Positions 1 to 11,660 of a stretch of DNA of 64,000 bases are shown here, in pieces. Each line of letters begins with the position of its first letter. Position 1 is the stretch's first letter. The position numbers were made by a program, and so were the translations under genes. The notes beneath the pieces are model-generated. The model ran no database searches. It was given only the letters and a program-made list of their open reading frames with translations, and had not been told where the DNA came from. Source of the stretch: Aquilaria yunnanensis (lineage: Eukaryota; Streptophyta; Magnoliopsida; Malvales; Thymelaeaceae); NCBI GenBank assembly GCA_039654915.1, contig CM077594.1, forward strand, positions 21,141,001 through 21,205,000. Direction: 5' to 3'.

Positions 1-79
1 GAGGGGCAAAACTAAATTAATGGAAACAAACAAACACATAAGAAGGCAATTGAAGAGGTGGTAGCATGTTTTCTCAGAC

Positions 80-491
80 CTCATCATCACCAATACTAGC
101 ACAGTGATGAACAATTGGTTCATCCTTATTTTCCTCTGCTTCATTTGCTGCAGAAGTTGTGGTGTCTTCAGCAACTGCAAAACCAACTGCTTCGCCCAAC
201 TTCTGAAGAACCTCCTTATCATTCCAGTACCTAGATTTATGACATTCGGTTGTGACTTTAGTGACAGCACATTGATAGAGACATTGAAAAGCATTAAAAC
301 AAGCCAAACTCATGGATGTCTTATTTAATTTTTTTCAACCACCTCATTATAACAGGAAGACCTCCGGCCTCTATTTCTTCTAAGACTGGCTTTAGCAAAG
401 GATCTGCTTCGATGTGTGCCATTCCTTCCTCAATCTGGTACTTGTGTGGTAGATTCAACAGGTTTTCAAGCATGTAAGACATACCTGGATC
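80..491 (-). CDS. AKR2-like ankyrin-repeat protein, two internal exons (partial gene)
   Basis: Two exons on the minus strand match the linker of plant AKR2, a cytosolic ankyrin-repeat chaperone for chloroplast outer-membrane proteins. Exon A (491-343) reads [11 protein letters not shown], then a stretch ending [12 protein letters not shown]. Exon B (230-80) reads [19 protein letters not shown] and ends [14 protein letters not shown]. Splice signals fit: TTTTAG before 491, AG/GT after 343, CTAG before 230, GAG/GT after 80. Joining A to B across 342-231 restores the family motif MRYWND without a stop. The ankyrin repeats should follow exon B and would lie off the left edge; bases 1-79 look like intron. 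Exon A should be preceded by exons for the STI1-like region, which I did not find clearly. The gene may be intact outside the window or truncated. Family match is by memory of AKR2, not a search. Confidence 0.7.
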
Positions 492-688
492 CTAAAACAA
501 AGAAACTTTAGAGCCTTCTCCTCCAGGGGCAACATGCTTTCCTGTTTCAATATAAAAGGAAAAAAGAACAATGCATCAGATTGTATAAGGACAACAAAAA
601 ACTGTATCAAAACATTAAAATGAAAACTTTCAACAACATACACCACGTCAATATAAAAAGAAAAAAGAAAAACTATCCTTTCTGTTAC

Positions 689-783
689 CTAATGACATGG
701 CAACTGCATATGGGTCTTTAGTAGCCAGCTCAGAAACAATTTCCAAAGAATGCCTCACAGCAACCGGATCAGCAACTGAAATC
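689..783 (-). CDS. Exon-like segment of unknown family
   Basis: A 95-base open segment on the minus strand has good splice signals on both sides (CTGCAG before 783, TTAG/GTAACA after 689). It reads ADPVAVRHSLEIVSELATK, then DPYAVAMSLG, and looks like part of a helical ARM/HEAT-type repeat. Splicing it directly to the AKR2-like exon at 491 gives a frame that stops quickly, so it is either from another gene, separated by a missing exon, or a fragment placed here by rearrangement. I do not recognise the parent gene with any certainty. Confidence 0.3.
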
Positions 784-1973
784 CTGCAGTGACATAAGCA
801 CCAGCCTGGAAAATGAATATAGAAGCCACCAATAGCTTTTCTTTTAAGTAAAAAATGCAACAATAAGAATGAAATTGAAAATAAAACATCATAATGGACA
901 CAAGAGGATGCCTCGGCAGTGAAAGGGAAACCAAAACAAACTCATCCAAGTATACCTTTTCTCATACTGCAAACACATTGCAACTTAAAAATGTAACACT
1001 TCTGTGTCATTCGCTTCATATGCTTAGTTTCTCGAACCATGATCAAGGACAAGACCCTCACTTGGTTGCAACAAAAGGATCATCAAAAGTTGCAGAATAT
1101 TCAACATAAACTACAAGAAAAACCATATAAGCTCAGCAAATCCTAGATTCAGTCAGCTATTACAATATAAGCTAACAAAATTCATATGATCCATATTTTG
1201 TAGCAAATAACCTTCCCATGAAACTGATTGTGGAACTTTGCAGATATATGCAACGTAACACCCACATACTGTGTAACATTCATTTGAGCCTTAAAACAAC
1301 TAGAGTTGGACAGAGTGAACATACATAAGTTATGTGTTCTCACTCCACTTGATGACAAACAAGTTCTTCCTCAAGTTGTAGGGAAAATGATAGAGACGAC
1401 AGATAGGTTATGTGTTTTCATTCCACTCAATATTTGCCTCAGCCCCCTTATGTCCTCATTTATAATCCCATCTCTATCACACGTTCACATGTCCAACAGG
1501 CTACTAAATGTTGAATGAAATCGAATTTATTCCTAACATCTTAAGCCTTACTACAATGGTAAAAGATGTGAGGATCTCTCTGAATTTATTTAGCCAAAAA
1601 CTCGATAATTTCTGAAACCTGCTCCGGACTGGCTAATAGCCTAAACCCGACTTCTCTGGAACTCTCAGACTTAGAAACATGAGAAGACATAACAGAGAAA
1701 GATCGATACCAACAAAAACTACAATCCCCAATCGACCCAACACTTGGTATCGGAGCAGTAAGAAACAAAGATGCACCGTTTCCATTTCACGGTCGCGTCT
1801 CATCCGTCTAATACTATATGATTAAAACAATAGGACTAGTAAATGATCTACTTCTTTTTAATGTCACAGCTGGGAATGGATAATCGAACAAAGTAGCAGC
1901 CTAGACATCATTACTAGCGAATGCAATAGTAGCAATTTTCAATGTTACCTTTGGTCTTGATGAGAAGTCCTAC
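784..1973. other. No gene recognised; intron-like DNA
   Basis: This stretch lies between the exon-like segment and the alanine/serine-rich segment upstream of it on the minus strand. It has only short open frames without family features. It could be intron and leader sequence of the AKR2-like gene. A frame at 1768-1586 minus ends in a leucine- and glutamate-rich tail but matches nothing I know. Confidence 0.4.
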
Positions 1974-2203
1974 AGCTTTCGGGCAGCAGCGGTAGCGGGA
2001 GGAGCAGACGAAGCGGTGGTCGAAGGAGCTGATGAAGCACCGGCGGAGGAAGGTTTCCGCTGAGAAGCCACCGACTGGTAGCACTGGTAGTAAGCATGCC
2101 GCACGCGTCCAGCGTCTCCTGCTCCCCCCAAACTCTTTTCCTCCCCCAAACCCTTTTTCTTAATTTTTGGACCGGGTAGGGCTTTGTTAGTGGGCCGAAC
2201 CAT
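1974..2203 (-). CDS. Possible N-terminal exon of the AKR2-like gene
   Basis: The minus strand encodes a low-complexity stretch containing RKPSSAGASSAPSTTASSAP, GC-richer than its surroundings. AKR2 proteins have a serine/alanine/proline-rich N-terminus of similar character (RxPSSAGxSSxPS), and this segment is on the same strand and upstream of the two AKR2-like exons at 80-491, so it may be their first coding exon. The frame stops at 1974, just after ARKL, with no obvious donor at that point, and the first part (MVRPTNKALPGPKIKKKGLG) has no AKR2 counterpart I know. Low-complexity similarity is weak evidence; it may equally be an unrelated 5' exon. Confidence 0.35.
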
Positions 2204-2474
2204 TTAGCTGCGTTTTAGAAACTAGTCAGTCTTAAGTGGACTTTTAACTGCGTTTTTAGGACTTTGTTGGGCTTGGATAGATATTTTGTTACAATTTTTT
2301 AAACATGCCAAGTATAAGAGGTCATTTTAGCTGCATTTTTTTAAATTCGTCGGGTTTAAATAGTTCTTTACTTACATTTTTTTTAAACATGTCAATAATA
2401 ATATGTTTTTTCTGACATTTTTTTTAAAAATGTCGGTAAATGTATGTCACCTATAAACCTTTTTGTTGTAGTGA
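2204..2474 (-). mobile_element. CACTA-type terminus relic
   Basis: Read on the minus strand from 2474 the sequence begins CACTACAACAAAAAGG, a typical CACTA-superfamily end, followed by subterminal copies of a motif around ACATTTTT/AAAAATGTC (for example near 2337, 2380, 2418 and 2432). I could not find the matching end or a target duplication, so this is probably a truncated non-autonomous element. Confidence 0.35.
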
Positions 2475-2633
2475 CTGGTCGGATGAGAGAGCTCATAGTT
2501 TTGGGTTTTTCTAGCTTTGTTACTTTCGATTGATGTATATGAATTGGGATTTTTGATACTTATAGGATTAGGAAGTCTTTCCATGCATGGAAGATTTTCA
2601 CAATAGTAATCAATTAATTCAAAAATTTTGAAA

Positions 2634-4003
2634 TGCATCTAGGTGGTTGTGCACCTATTAAATGACATTTGGGTTCAGTTAGTTTTAGATTTTAAAAAAA
2701 AAAAACTTGAATCAATTAAGATAAATTCACAATTTTTGTGATAATTATCATTAATTTTTCTTTTACAAACTATTAAATTTAGTAATTATCATTTAATTCC
2801 TGTAATTTTCTTTCTCTCCCACCAGCATTTTTTTTTTGCTTTTTGTTCTACTTTTAATCATCCCCTGCCTTTGTCTCTTTGCTCCTCTCTAACACTCCCA
2901 ATAGCTTTCTAAATAACAGACCTTTTTAATTGATTGCTACTTTATTCGTTTCATGGGTTTTTCCTTTCTAGTATTACTTCTCCTAACTTGATCGATTTGT
3001 TCCGTAACTTATGTGTTTTCTTGTGATCGCGAAGGTGATATCGGTGGGGGATTTCATGTGAAGGAGGCCAAGATTTGTTTCAGTATTCTGTCATGATAAA
3101 ACAAAATCCATCCAGATTTCCATGATTTGTCCACCATTTAGAGGGAGACAATGGTGCGAAGGTGAAATGGAAAGCGTTTGAAGGCAAAAATGACAAACAA
3201 TGGTGGTTTAGATGATGATTTGACAAAGAAATAGAAGGTGCATATGATTCTGGATTTTTTGAAAAAAACACAAATATGTATATGGTTTATGTATTTTTTT
3301 TTTTGGGGTTTTAATGTATGCTTATGGTTTGCAAAGAACATAGATATTTATGTATGTTTCTAGGTTTTATTTGTATGATTCTAATTTGTAAAAGACACTA
3401 ATATATGTAAGTATGTTTCTGAGCTTTATTTGTTTGATTCTAGTTGCAAACAAAACACAGATATTTATGTATATTTTTTAGTTTTATTTGTATGATTCTA
3501 GGTTTTATTTGTGTGTTTTGGTGTTTTATTTGTATGCTTTTAGATTTTATTTGTATGCTTTTGAATTTTATTTCTAAGTTTTATGAGTTTTTTTTATACA
3601 AAATTGAATATTCTTCAAAAAGTCTAATGAAAACTCTCCAGGAATGAAATTGAATTCTTTATGTATTAAACTGACAACCAATTGTATGAAACTGTTATCT
3701 GAATGTATGCCACTATCGAAATATATTTGATTATGCAAAAAACTGAATATATAAACTTTTTTTTAAATAATTACCATATTTATCATATAATATTTATTTG
3801 TTTCATTAGTATTTTCTTTTCAAATGAATTCAAATTTAAAACTTTCCTGTAGTTAAAAATTCGAATAAGGTTAATATATTCCATAATTATCCTAATTAAA
3901 TATGACTTATCCTAAGAAGTAAAAGTTACCATTTATATTTATAACAAACAAAAACATATTGGTGCTAAATAGGTGGTTATACACGTAGGTGCATAGTCTC
4001 TAA
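2634..4003. mobile_element. Non-autonomous TIR element, about 1.4 kb
   Basis: The left edge (from 2634, ATGCATCTAGGTGGTTGTGC) and the reverse complement of the right edge (from about 4000, ATGCACCTACGTGTATAACC) can be aligned over about 40 bases, continuing through CACCTATT on both sides. This looks like imperfect terminal inverted repeats. The interior has no transposase; it holds polypyrimidine tracts and a tandem array (3269-3505). No clean target duplication was seen, so superfamily is open (Mutator- or hAT-like MITE are options). Confidence 0.4.
3269..3505 (+). repeat. Degenerate tandem array, unit about 57-60 bp, about four copies
   Basis: Successive blocks starting near 3269, 3331, 3387 and 3445 share the order: GCAAA-rich start, AACACAGATATTTATGTAT, then TTTCTAGG, then TTTATTTGTATGATTCTAG. 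Shorter partial copies of the TTTATTTGTATG part continue to about 3580. The array makes a spurious hydrophobic open frame on the plus strand. It sits inside the TIR element and does not look coding. Confidence 0.6.
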
Positions 4004-4351
4004 GTTTAACGCAGATTTTAATTAAGCATGACTAGAGAGTAAAATAGGTATTTTTTATCAACGAACCCATGATTTGAAGGTTGATTAATGGGATTAATTC
4101 ATATTTTCATATCTGACTTCCTTTTCCATATTAAGATGTTAGTTACCCATTCTCTTTAAGCAGCTTAGGGACAGGGGTGGCCGTCACGCATCTAGAATTT
4201 TAAAATTTTCACAGGGTTGTTAAATGTGTGATAAATTTATAAAAATACTAAAGTTAGGTCCTTCTATGTAAATCTTGGAATTAATAAGGGGCTTTGACAT
4301 ATTTAAATCTTTTAATCTTTTAATCTTTTAATGTGTATATATGTCGCATTT
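4004..4351. other. AT-rich spacer, no feature seen
   Basis: No open frame or repeat of note apart from a short CTTTTAAT triplication near 4309-4333. The inverted similarity to the right arm begins at about 4352, so this is outside the palindrome. Confidence 0.4.
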
Positions 4352-7274
4352 TCTTCACTAGAGACGAGTCGCGACTTGCGGCAAATAGAACAAAAGATCA
4401 TCATTGGATAAATATGGGCAACCTTATATAAATATATTAACTAGAGGTCCAAAATATAAGAACATATTACTTATCATTTTCTCAAATAGTAGTCAATGTG
4501 GTGTGTACAGATATTTTAGTAACTAATTCTAGACTTGAGTTATTACAAGTGTCAACTGAGACAGCAATGACTTGGCATACTAGGTGTACATATAATTGAT
4601 CTTTCTTTCCACTTTAATTCATATAAGTAAAGTGTAGGTTTCTAAGACATAATTGGGTGACTCATAATTTCATGTAAAATTAGGAGGCTTTTATTATTAG
4701 CCTCTTATTCATATCATGGAAGTATTAAACATTTTACACAAACATCAAACACAAAATTACATGCCAAAACACAACAAGGCGACTTCCTGGCATAGTCTAA
4801 TGATGGCAAACCATTATTTATTATATATAGTATAGCAAACATGTAGGTGCTTTTGTTCTCCCCATTAAGCAATGTTCTGGGTTCTCAGTTGTTCCAAATA
4901 TGATTTCCCAATGAGCAATCAGGCAAAGAAGCCTTCAACATACTGTTCCATCCCCAAGGTTTTGAACAGGCTGTGTTTTGTGGGGTTATTAGCCCTGCCA
5001 AAGGGCCTACCTCCCTCTCCAACTTGGGATTCATAAAGAAGGCCATAGAGATCCTCTCATTCTCTGAGTAGATGGCTGCCTTGTGTTCAAATGCTTTTGT
5101 AGGTCCTGTTGCTCAAAATCTACCATGTCCAAACTCCATATGATCACTTCACTTGATTTTTTACTTTTAAATCGTGTTCATAATATATATAAAGGATATA
5201 CTATTTACAATTGGCAAAAAGGAAAAACAAAAAAAAAAGATTAACTTGACCTTTCGGAGGATGGTGAGGGCCATGGCATCGGAATGAGCTCGCAGGCTGA
5301 TCACCACCTCGACTGGGGTGACAGAGGATAGTAGTTCAACCACATTGACGGATGGATAGTAACTCACAAATAACTGGAAAAAAGTCAAAACAAAGAATAA
5401 ACTTTATTAGATTAACTTTCAACACTTAATTGGACTAATAAACTATCACAGCACAAATCATGAATGATGATGGGAATAGAATAGGTTGCGTCTATGACAC
5501 ATTAATTATAGTTTCATTTATGCAATCTAGTGCATTATATTCAAGCACATATATAAATTCTAGTTAAAAAAATTAAAAAATAAATCAATGACCTACATAC
5601 AAAAGTGGGAAGACCCAAAATTTCAAAATATAAATTCTGATAAAATGCATTATTATTATTTTTTCCAAAGCACTTGCCAGTATGTTATGGACTTAAATCC
5701 AGAATTAGATTGATTTGCTTTAGTTAATCATATCTATTAAATCATTTAGTTTAGTATGGATATTAAGAAAATAGAGAAAACATGAATTATTTCTACTTTT
5801 ACTCTTAACTTTTTATATGTAAGTCAAGAAATTTGGAAAATGTGAATATTAAATGATAGTTTGAACTGTAGAGTAATTTACTAAATATAAAAATATTTTA
5901 AAGGTTCAGAAATTCTCCAAATAGAAAATATTGCAATAGTTTTTAAACTAAGAGTATAATTATCACACAAAAGGTGCAAGTTTGAAATTTTGGGAAATCG
6001 ATTCGAGGTTAATTAGGTGCATGAACTTACAAGATGCTAATGATACAACTCCAAGATTTTATGTAAAGATATGAATTGGAGAGTTATGGCAATATATTAG
6101 CCTTTATATACTAACTGTTAAGTATTAAATTACTAATTATTGATCGCTAGTGCTATAACTAAAAAAATTAGCGAAAGTTATCTCTACAAATTTATGTGTC
6201 AAGTAGTTATTAGATTATTTAAATTTTTGTAAGTCTTTTGCATAATTCCACATTAATATATACTATTATACACTTCTGGAAAAAGGCAATTTAGCGACGG
6301 CCTTGAGATGTCACAAACTAGTGAAGGTAGACCTTCGGTAAAAGTCCAACAAAAATTTATCGAAGGCTAACCATTGCTAAAATTTAGTGGCAACTAACCT
6401 TTCCTAATTTAGTGACGGCCAACTGTCGCTAACTTAAGCGACGTTCAACCTACACTAAATTAGTGACAACCAACTGTTACTAATTTTAGTGATGTTTAGT
6501 CTTCGCTAAATTAGCTAAGTCTAATTGTCACTAAGGGATGCACAGAATAGTGATGACTTGCCTTTGCTAGATGGCTAAGTTATAGTGACAATTAGCCCTC
6601 ACTAATGCCGTGGAAAATATTATCACTCTACAACTTGTAGAACCTTTTGTAGTATATATAAAGTAGCGGATAGGTTTACAAATTAAAGTGATTCAGGTTT
6701 TTCATGAAAAATATCATTCCCATATATGTACAAATTAAAGATGGCAAAACATCTTTTGAAAAATGTTAGGTATTTTTTATTTATTCTTCTTTTCTTAGGT
6801 GGCTAAGAAAAAAATTCATGAAAAATTTAACTATTTATTGAAAAAATTAATGAAGTTATTAATAGTGGGTTGTTTTTTCAAGCTTAGTTTCAAAAGTCCT
6901 TAATTTTTTTTGGTGAAACCATTTTTTTGAGTTGAAAAGCTACTAGGGATTTAGCGATAGCTAATTGTCGCCAATATTTAACAACATTCAGCCTTTGCTA
7001 CGTTTATGATGGCAAAGTATTGCTAAAATTTGGTTTAATTTAGTGATAGTCTACCTTCACTAAATTACCGATGACTATTTACATGAATTTCATGATGGCT
7101 TACCCTTGTTAATATCATATTTAGTGATGGCTTACCTTTGCTAGAAGTTAGTGATATTCAGCCCTCACTAATTTTCCATGCTTATTTCCACACCATAAAG
7201 AACCTTTTCTAATATATATGAAGCATAATTGGATATGTGTACAAATTAAAGTGAGTCAAGTTTTTAAGATTTTT

Positions 7275-7358
7275 TCTTAAATTACAGTTCATGTGCCCTA
7301 ATAAAATTACAATGCCCATGTGTCCTAATAAAATTACAGTGTTCGTGTGCCCCAACAG
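7275..7358 (+). repeat. Short tandem repeat, unit about 33 bp, about 2.4 copies
   Basis: Three successive blocks read TCATGTGCCCTAATAAAATT, CCATGTGTCCTAATAAAATT and TCGTGTGCCCCAAC, joined by ACAGTG-like spacers. It lies inside the CACTA-like element at 6271-10546. Confidence 0.65.
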
Positions 7359-7443
7359 AATTTTTTAAACATCATCTAAAAAAGTTAGGTATTTTTTATT
7401 GATGATTCTTTTGTTGGTGAGTTGGAGAAAATTTATGAGAAGA

Positions 7444-7444
<1 letters not shown>

Positions 7445-7491
<47 letters not shown>

Positions 7492-7508
7492 AAAAATAAT
7501 AATAATAA
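7445..7508 (+). repeat. (GAT)n passing into (AAT)n microsatellite
   Basis: About fifteen GAT units followed by AATAATAAT. A similar compound AAG/GAT/AAT tract is at 9488-9572 in the same element. Confidence 0.9.
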
Positions 7509-7680
7509 TACAATTTTATACCGTAGCGAAGGCCAACACTCGATAGATTTAGTGAAGGGCTGTCATCTTTAGTCAGTGAAGACTTACCATCCCTATTTAT
7601 TAAAGGTTGTTTAGCAATGGCATTATTCTTGCTTTTTTCTATTAAAATTCACTCTCCTTTTATTCTTCAGACCATCTCGC

Positions 7681-8160
7681 CTACCCGACACTCTTCCTCA
7701 GTTGATATGCTCTTTCAGCCTCATCTCTGCCACCATTCTTGATGCACATGAAGGCTGCCACCATCCATTGTTTTGCCGAAACCATGCTGCAAATCATTTG
7801 TATATGAGGTAAAGCCCCTAAGTCTCTGAAGAACTCTGATTTTGGTTTTAAACATTTATAGGTATCTAAGGTTTCAGTAGGTTTGAAAAATGGATTGTCC
7901 TTCTGTTCCATGTTAATGTTATGTCGAATTTGGTGATTTCAAAGATCGTCACGTAGAACTTGGAGCTATCTTCCTCCATTTCATCTGCAATGGTCTTCCT
8001 CCATTGGTCAAGTGCAAAGTCAGTGCCATCTGAATCATTCTTCTTCTTCCTAAATGATTGGTAAGCCTCCCCCTCTTCACACCTTGCTCTACACCCATAA
8101 TTGCCCTATGGGCCACCCTAGGATCCATACTCGGAACCCTTACTTGCCCTGTCCATTTTT
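7681..8160 (-). pseudogene. Possible captured host gene fragment inside a CACTA-like element
   Basis: The minus strand has protein-like composition over two adjoining frames. About 8095-7930 reads EEGEAYQSFRKKK, then DGTDFALDQWRKTIADEMEE and KFYVTIFEI. After a frameshift, 7911-7681 reads KPKSEFFRDLGALPHIQMIC, then KQWMVAAFMCIKNGGRDEAE and RAYQLRKS. It is unlike CACTA transposase and sits between the subterminal repeat arrays, the usual place for a transduplicated host fragment. I do not recognise the parent gene. It could also be a remnant of an unknown transposon accessory gene. Confidence 0.4.
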
Positions 8161-9487
8161 TCTTTCGAATTTGATTAGAATGTGCGTTTCATACCAATTT
8201 TATCAACATTAATAGGGATGCTGAATGAGGGGTTGTATGCTGAATTCATTTTATCACTTATGAGTATTGCATTCTGATCATCCTATCTTTTCTTGCATTG
8301 GTTTTTTTTTTTTTTTGCGGGTAAGGATACTTTTTTAGGTAAGTTTTCTAGTAGCATAAGTTCCATTGGGTTTCACTTGGAGCTCTCTATTCTAGCATCA
8401 TGTGGTGAGTTTTAATTATGTGTTTTTTTTATGCTTTTCTATCTTTCTTGAATGCTATATATTCTAATATTTTGATCCTTTATGTAAGCAAATGGTTGTA
8501 TTTATAGCCACTTTGTGATAAGGTAATGGAAATCCATGTTTTGTTTGAGGCGATTCACCTAATATCATGAAATGCTTAAACCTATTAATGTAGGAAATTC
8601 TAGGAATAAGTAATGAATTAAATGTTTTTTTTTTATTTCTTCCTTCTTCAGAATTCCATCTAAAAAGCACACTTGACTTTAGCTTTTGTTAATTAAATGC
8701 ATATCATTTTCAAGTTTCAGGTTTAGACAATTATGTTATGGTTTGGGACATTAGCTGCAAATAAATTCTTTTTGCGGTGCTCCTTACCTTTTGTGCATTC
8801 AATTTCGGTACTTTGCTCTTTGCATTACTCTTACTTTTTTTTTATTGTATGTCTTGATTTAGAGTTATTCTGTAATTCATTTTGCTAGGGAGCTATTGCC
8901 TAATTTTTTCTTACTTCTTCCTACCTAGAATTTGTCTATAATTTTCTTAGAAGTTATCATTTATACATATATATACCTCTCAAAAACCCAAATTAATAGG
9001 TTGGAAATTGAGCTACTAGCTTCCATGTTGAGGCAAACTCTGTTTGAAGTGGGGACTTATTACTGCAGTTTGTTTACATTGTGTTCTGTTGATTAATAAA
9101 ATATAGGGTAGAAATCTAAAAGATGGAGTTATAAACAATTGAATTTAATTAAGAAATGGTATAGCTCGAGGTTATCCCAAATGTTAGGGACAAAAATAGT
9201 GGCTAATGGATATTAAAGAACACTAATCCTTGCTAGTCTTCTCTTCCAAAAAGAACATATACATTGATGGTTTAGTCAACCAATGGTCCCTCAATTATTA
9301 AAGAGTTAAATACTTTGAGTAACTAATTAACACTTGTAAATTAGTTACAATGTGCACCATTAGCTTTCCATGCAAATGTGCTTTGGTATGGAGTGGTACA
9401 TTTGTACCCTTCCATCAAAGTGAAGCCTTTGACACTGATTCATAAATAATTAAAGGCTTAATTAATTTTATGAAGCCTTTATTAAAA

Positions 9488-9534
9488 AGAAGAAGAACAA
9501 GAAGAAGAAGAAGAAGATGATGATGATGATGATG

Positions 9535-9572
<38 letters not shown>
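9488..9572 (+). repeat. Compound (AAG)n(ATG)n(AAT)n microsatellite
   Basis: AAG-rich units, then six to seven ATG units, then about fifteen AAT units, without interruption. Confidence 0.9.
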
Positions 9573-9573
<1 letters not shown>

Positions 9574-11149
9574 TACTTTATGAATCCATTGGAGATGATA
9601 AGTTGGGGTTTTCTAATAAATGTTTTTTAGTAAGTGATACCTAATGCTATTCGATCAGTAAGTGATTCTGATTCATGTCCATAACTCAGCCCAAGTTATT
9701 AAATTAAGATGTATTCTTCTCAAAATGGTAGATGGGCTAAAAAGATTTAAAAGTACCAAACTGGGTGACATTAGGCAGGGGCTAGTATTGTCTCACATGT
9801 TCTTGGAATATTATAGTTGATAGTAGTTGTTGGCCGAAAACCTTTATGATAACTATTTGTGTTTTAACTGTCAAATGATATGCTAGTGTGTGAATTATAT
9901 TTCAGATTAATGGAAACTGCTTTTGTTTTATGATTATTGGAATTGTTGGGAATGGACTACAATATTGAAATGCATGTAGGATTAAAGGAATGAAAAGGGA
10001 GAGCTGGTGCTGAAAATATTGAAAAAAATTAGTGAAAGTCAACCGTCACAAACTAGCGAAGGTTGGTCATCACTAAATTAGCTAAGGCAAACCATCCCTA
10101 ACTAGTGATGGCTAATCATCACTAATTAGTGACAACTAGCTGTCGCTAAATTAGTAGTAGACAACTGTTGCTAAATTAGTGATGCCTAACCATCGCTAAA
10201 CTATCAACAGTAAGCCTTTACTAAAATGACTGATATTAGTTATAGCTAACTGTTGCTAACATGAAGATATTAGCAACATCTGACCTTTGCTAAATTAGCA
10301 ACGGCTAGCCCTAGCTAAATGAGCGACAGTTAACCTTTGCTAATCTATCGATGACAAACCGTTGCTAATGCTCCGGAAGCTGTTGGTGTTGGCAATTAAG
10401 TGACTACCAATCTTTCCAAGGTCCACAGTCGCAACAATAGCCGTCACTAATAAATTAGCAACAAGTAATTTAGAGGCAAGTAATTTAGACGCAGAAGGAT
10501 TAGCAATAGCTTACCGTCGCTAACTCTAATTGTTTTTTTAATAGTGATATATCAATAGCATTTTTCTTTTCTTTTATTATTTTTAATTATTATTGTTCTC
10601 CCGATCCGCTTCAGGGCATCAGACAAGTTCACTCCCATTCTATTTGCTTCACACACAATTTTTAATAGCTAATAGCAAATTATTTAATCTATATATTTTT
10701 TAATATTTTTATATAAATAAAAAAATTTTATATTTAAATGATGAGCGAAAATTGTTAATTTTTAATTAATTTTTTTAAAACAATCTTAATGAATAAAAAA
10801 TTAAACAAATTCAAGTATAACTTGAGATAAAGAAACACTAAAAAAAATTATTATTTACCAACGAAAGCATATACCAATAGATGCAATAAGTGTTGGTAGA
10901 ACCCAAATGTAAAATGCTATACTAATGGGAAAACGTTCGTTGGTAGAGGGATAGATAGTTTTCTAATGGATAGCACTAACCAGTTGGTATATACTTATCT
11001 TTTACTAACAAATTTTATTGAACCATTGGTATAGGCCTTATAAGAATAAGGGAAAAAAAGGGAAAAATTGGTGCTCTATTACTTAGAGAACTTTTTAGGC
11101 TTGCACGCAAATATTTTTCACTGTAGTCTATAAAGTGGAGACCTTTCTT

Positions 11150-11660
11150 CTACTAAGAACTGTCCTAATTCCTAATGACGTCAACAACTGTCAATGTCGT
11201 TGCTTGATCACCAGTTCTCTCAATCGCCGCCTGATAATCAGTTCTCACAATTGCCGCCAACAAGTTTCCCAATTCTCATGCCACTACTACCTAACCTGCT
11301 TCTGATCACTATTGGTACTCACTTGATCAATGCCAAACTGTCCCAATTACTAACGACTTCGGCAGTCGTTAGTGTCGTTGCCACAGGCCAGCATCGTCGA
11401 CGTCACCGTTGACGCTGCTAACGACACATCTCCCAATTCGCACGCCCCCGTTGCTACTCGACTTGGTCCTGATTACTTATGGTACTCATTATCAACGCCA
11501 AATTTTTTCTTTCTTATAGTCATTGTCGTGTTTACATAATCGAACCTTCACAATTTTTATTGTCACTAGTCAATTGCTTCGCTCGGTGAAGGACGCTTCT
11601 CTCGGTGGAGCATTGCTAGATCAAGAAGGAAATAACAAGATTCTATTGAGTAAGTTTTTC
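11150..11660 (+). other. GC-richer leader-like segment in the CACTA element
   Basis: This segment is clearly richer in C than its surroundings (TCGCCGCC, CATCGTCGACGTCACCG) and ends at 11645-11660 with TTGAGTAAGTTTTT, a good splice donor context. By position it would be the untranslated leader and first intron start of the element's transcript upstream of the transposase. Similar segments occur in the smaller CACTA derivatives of the window. Confidence 0.35.

Larger units (their letters stand above)
6271..10546. mobile_element. Non-autonomous CACTA-like element, 4276 bp
   Basis: The left end CACTTCTGGAAAAAGGCAAT and the reverse-complemented right end CACTATTAAAAAAACAATTA are imperfect terminal inverted repeats, each leading into TTAGCGACGG motifs. 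Flanks are ATA at 6268-6270 and 10547-10549. The right arm of the palindrome has the empty site (near 49907-49925, single ATA), confirming ends and 3-bp duplication. About 400-700 bases inside each end are packed with TTAGCGACGG/GTTAGCCATCGCTAA-type repeats in both orientations, as expected for CACTA subterminal binding arrays. No transposase remains; the middle carries a possible captured gene piece (7681-8160), minisatellites and triplet repeats. Confidence 0.75.

Noticed and set aside
689..783. Assignment of the exon-like segment to a named ARM-repeat or proteasome-related protein
   Set aside because: I have only a vague resemblance and no alignment; naming it would be a guess.
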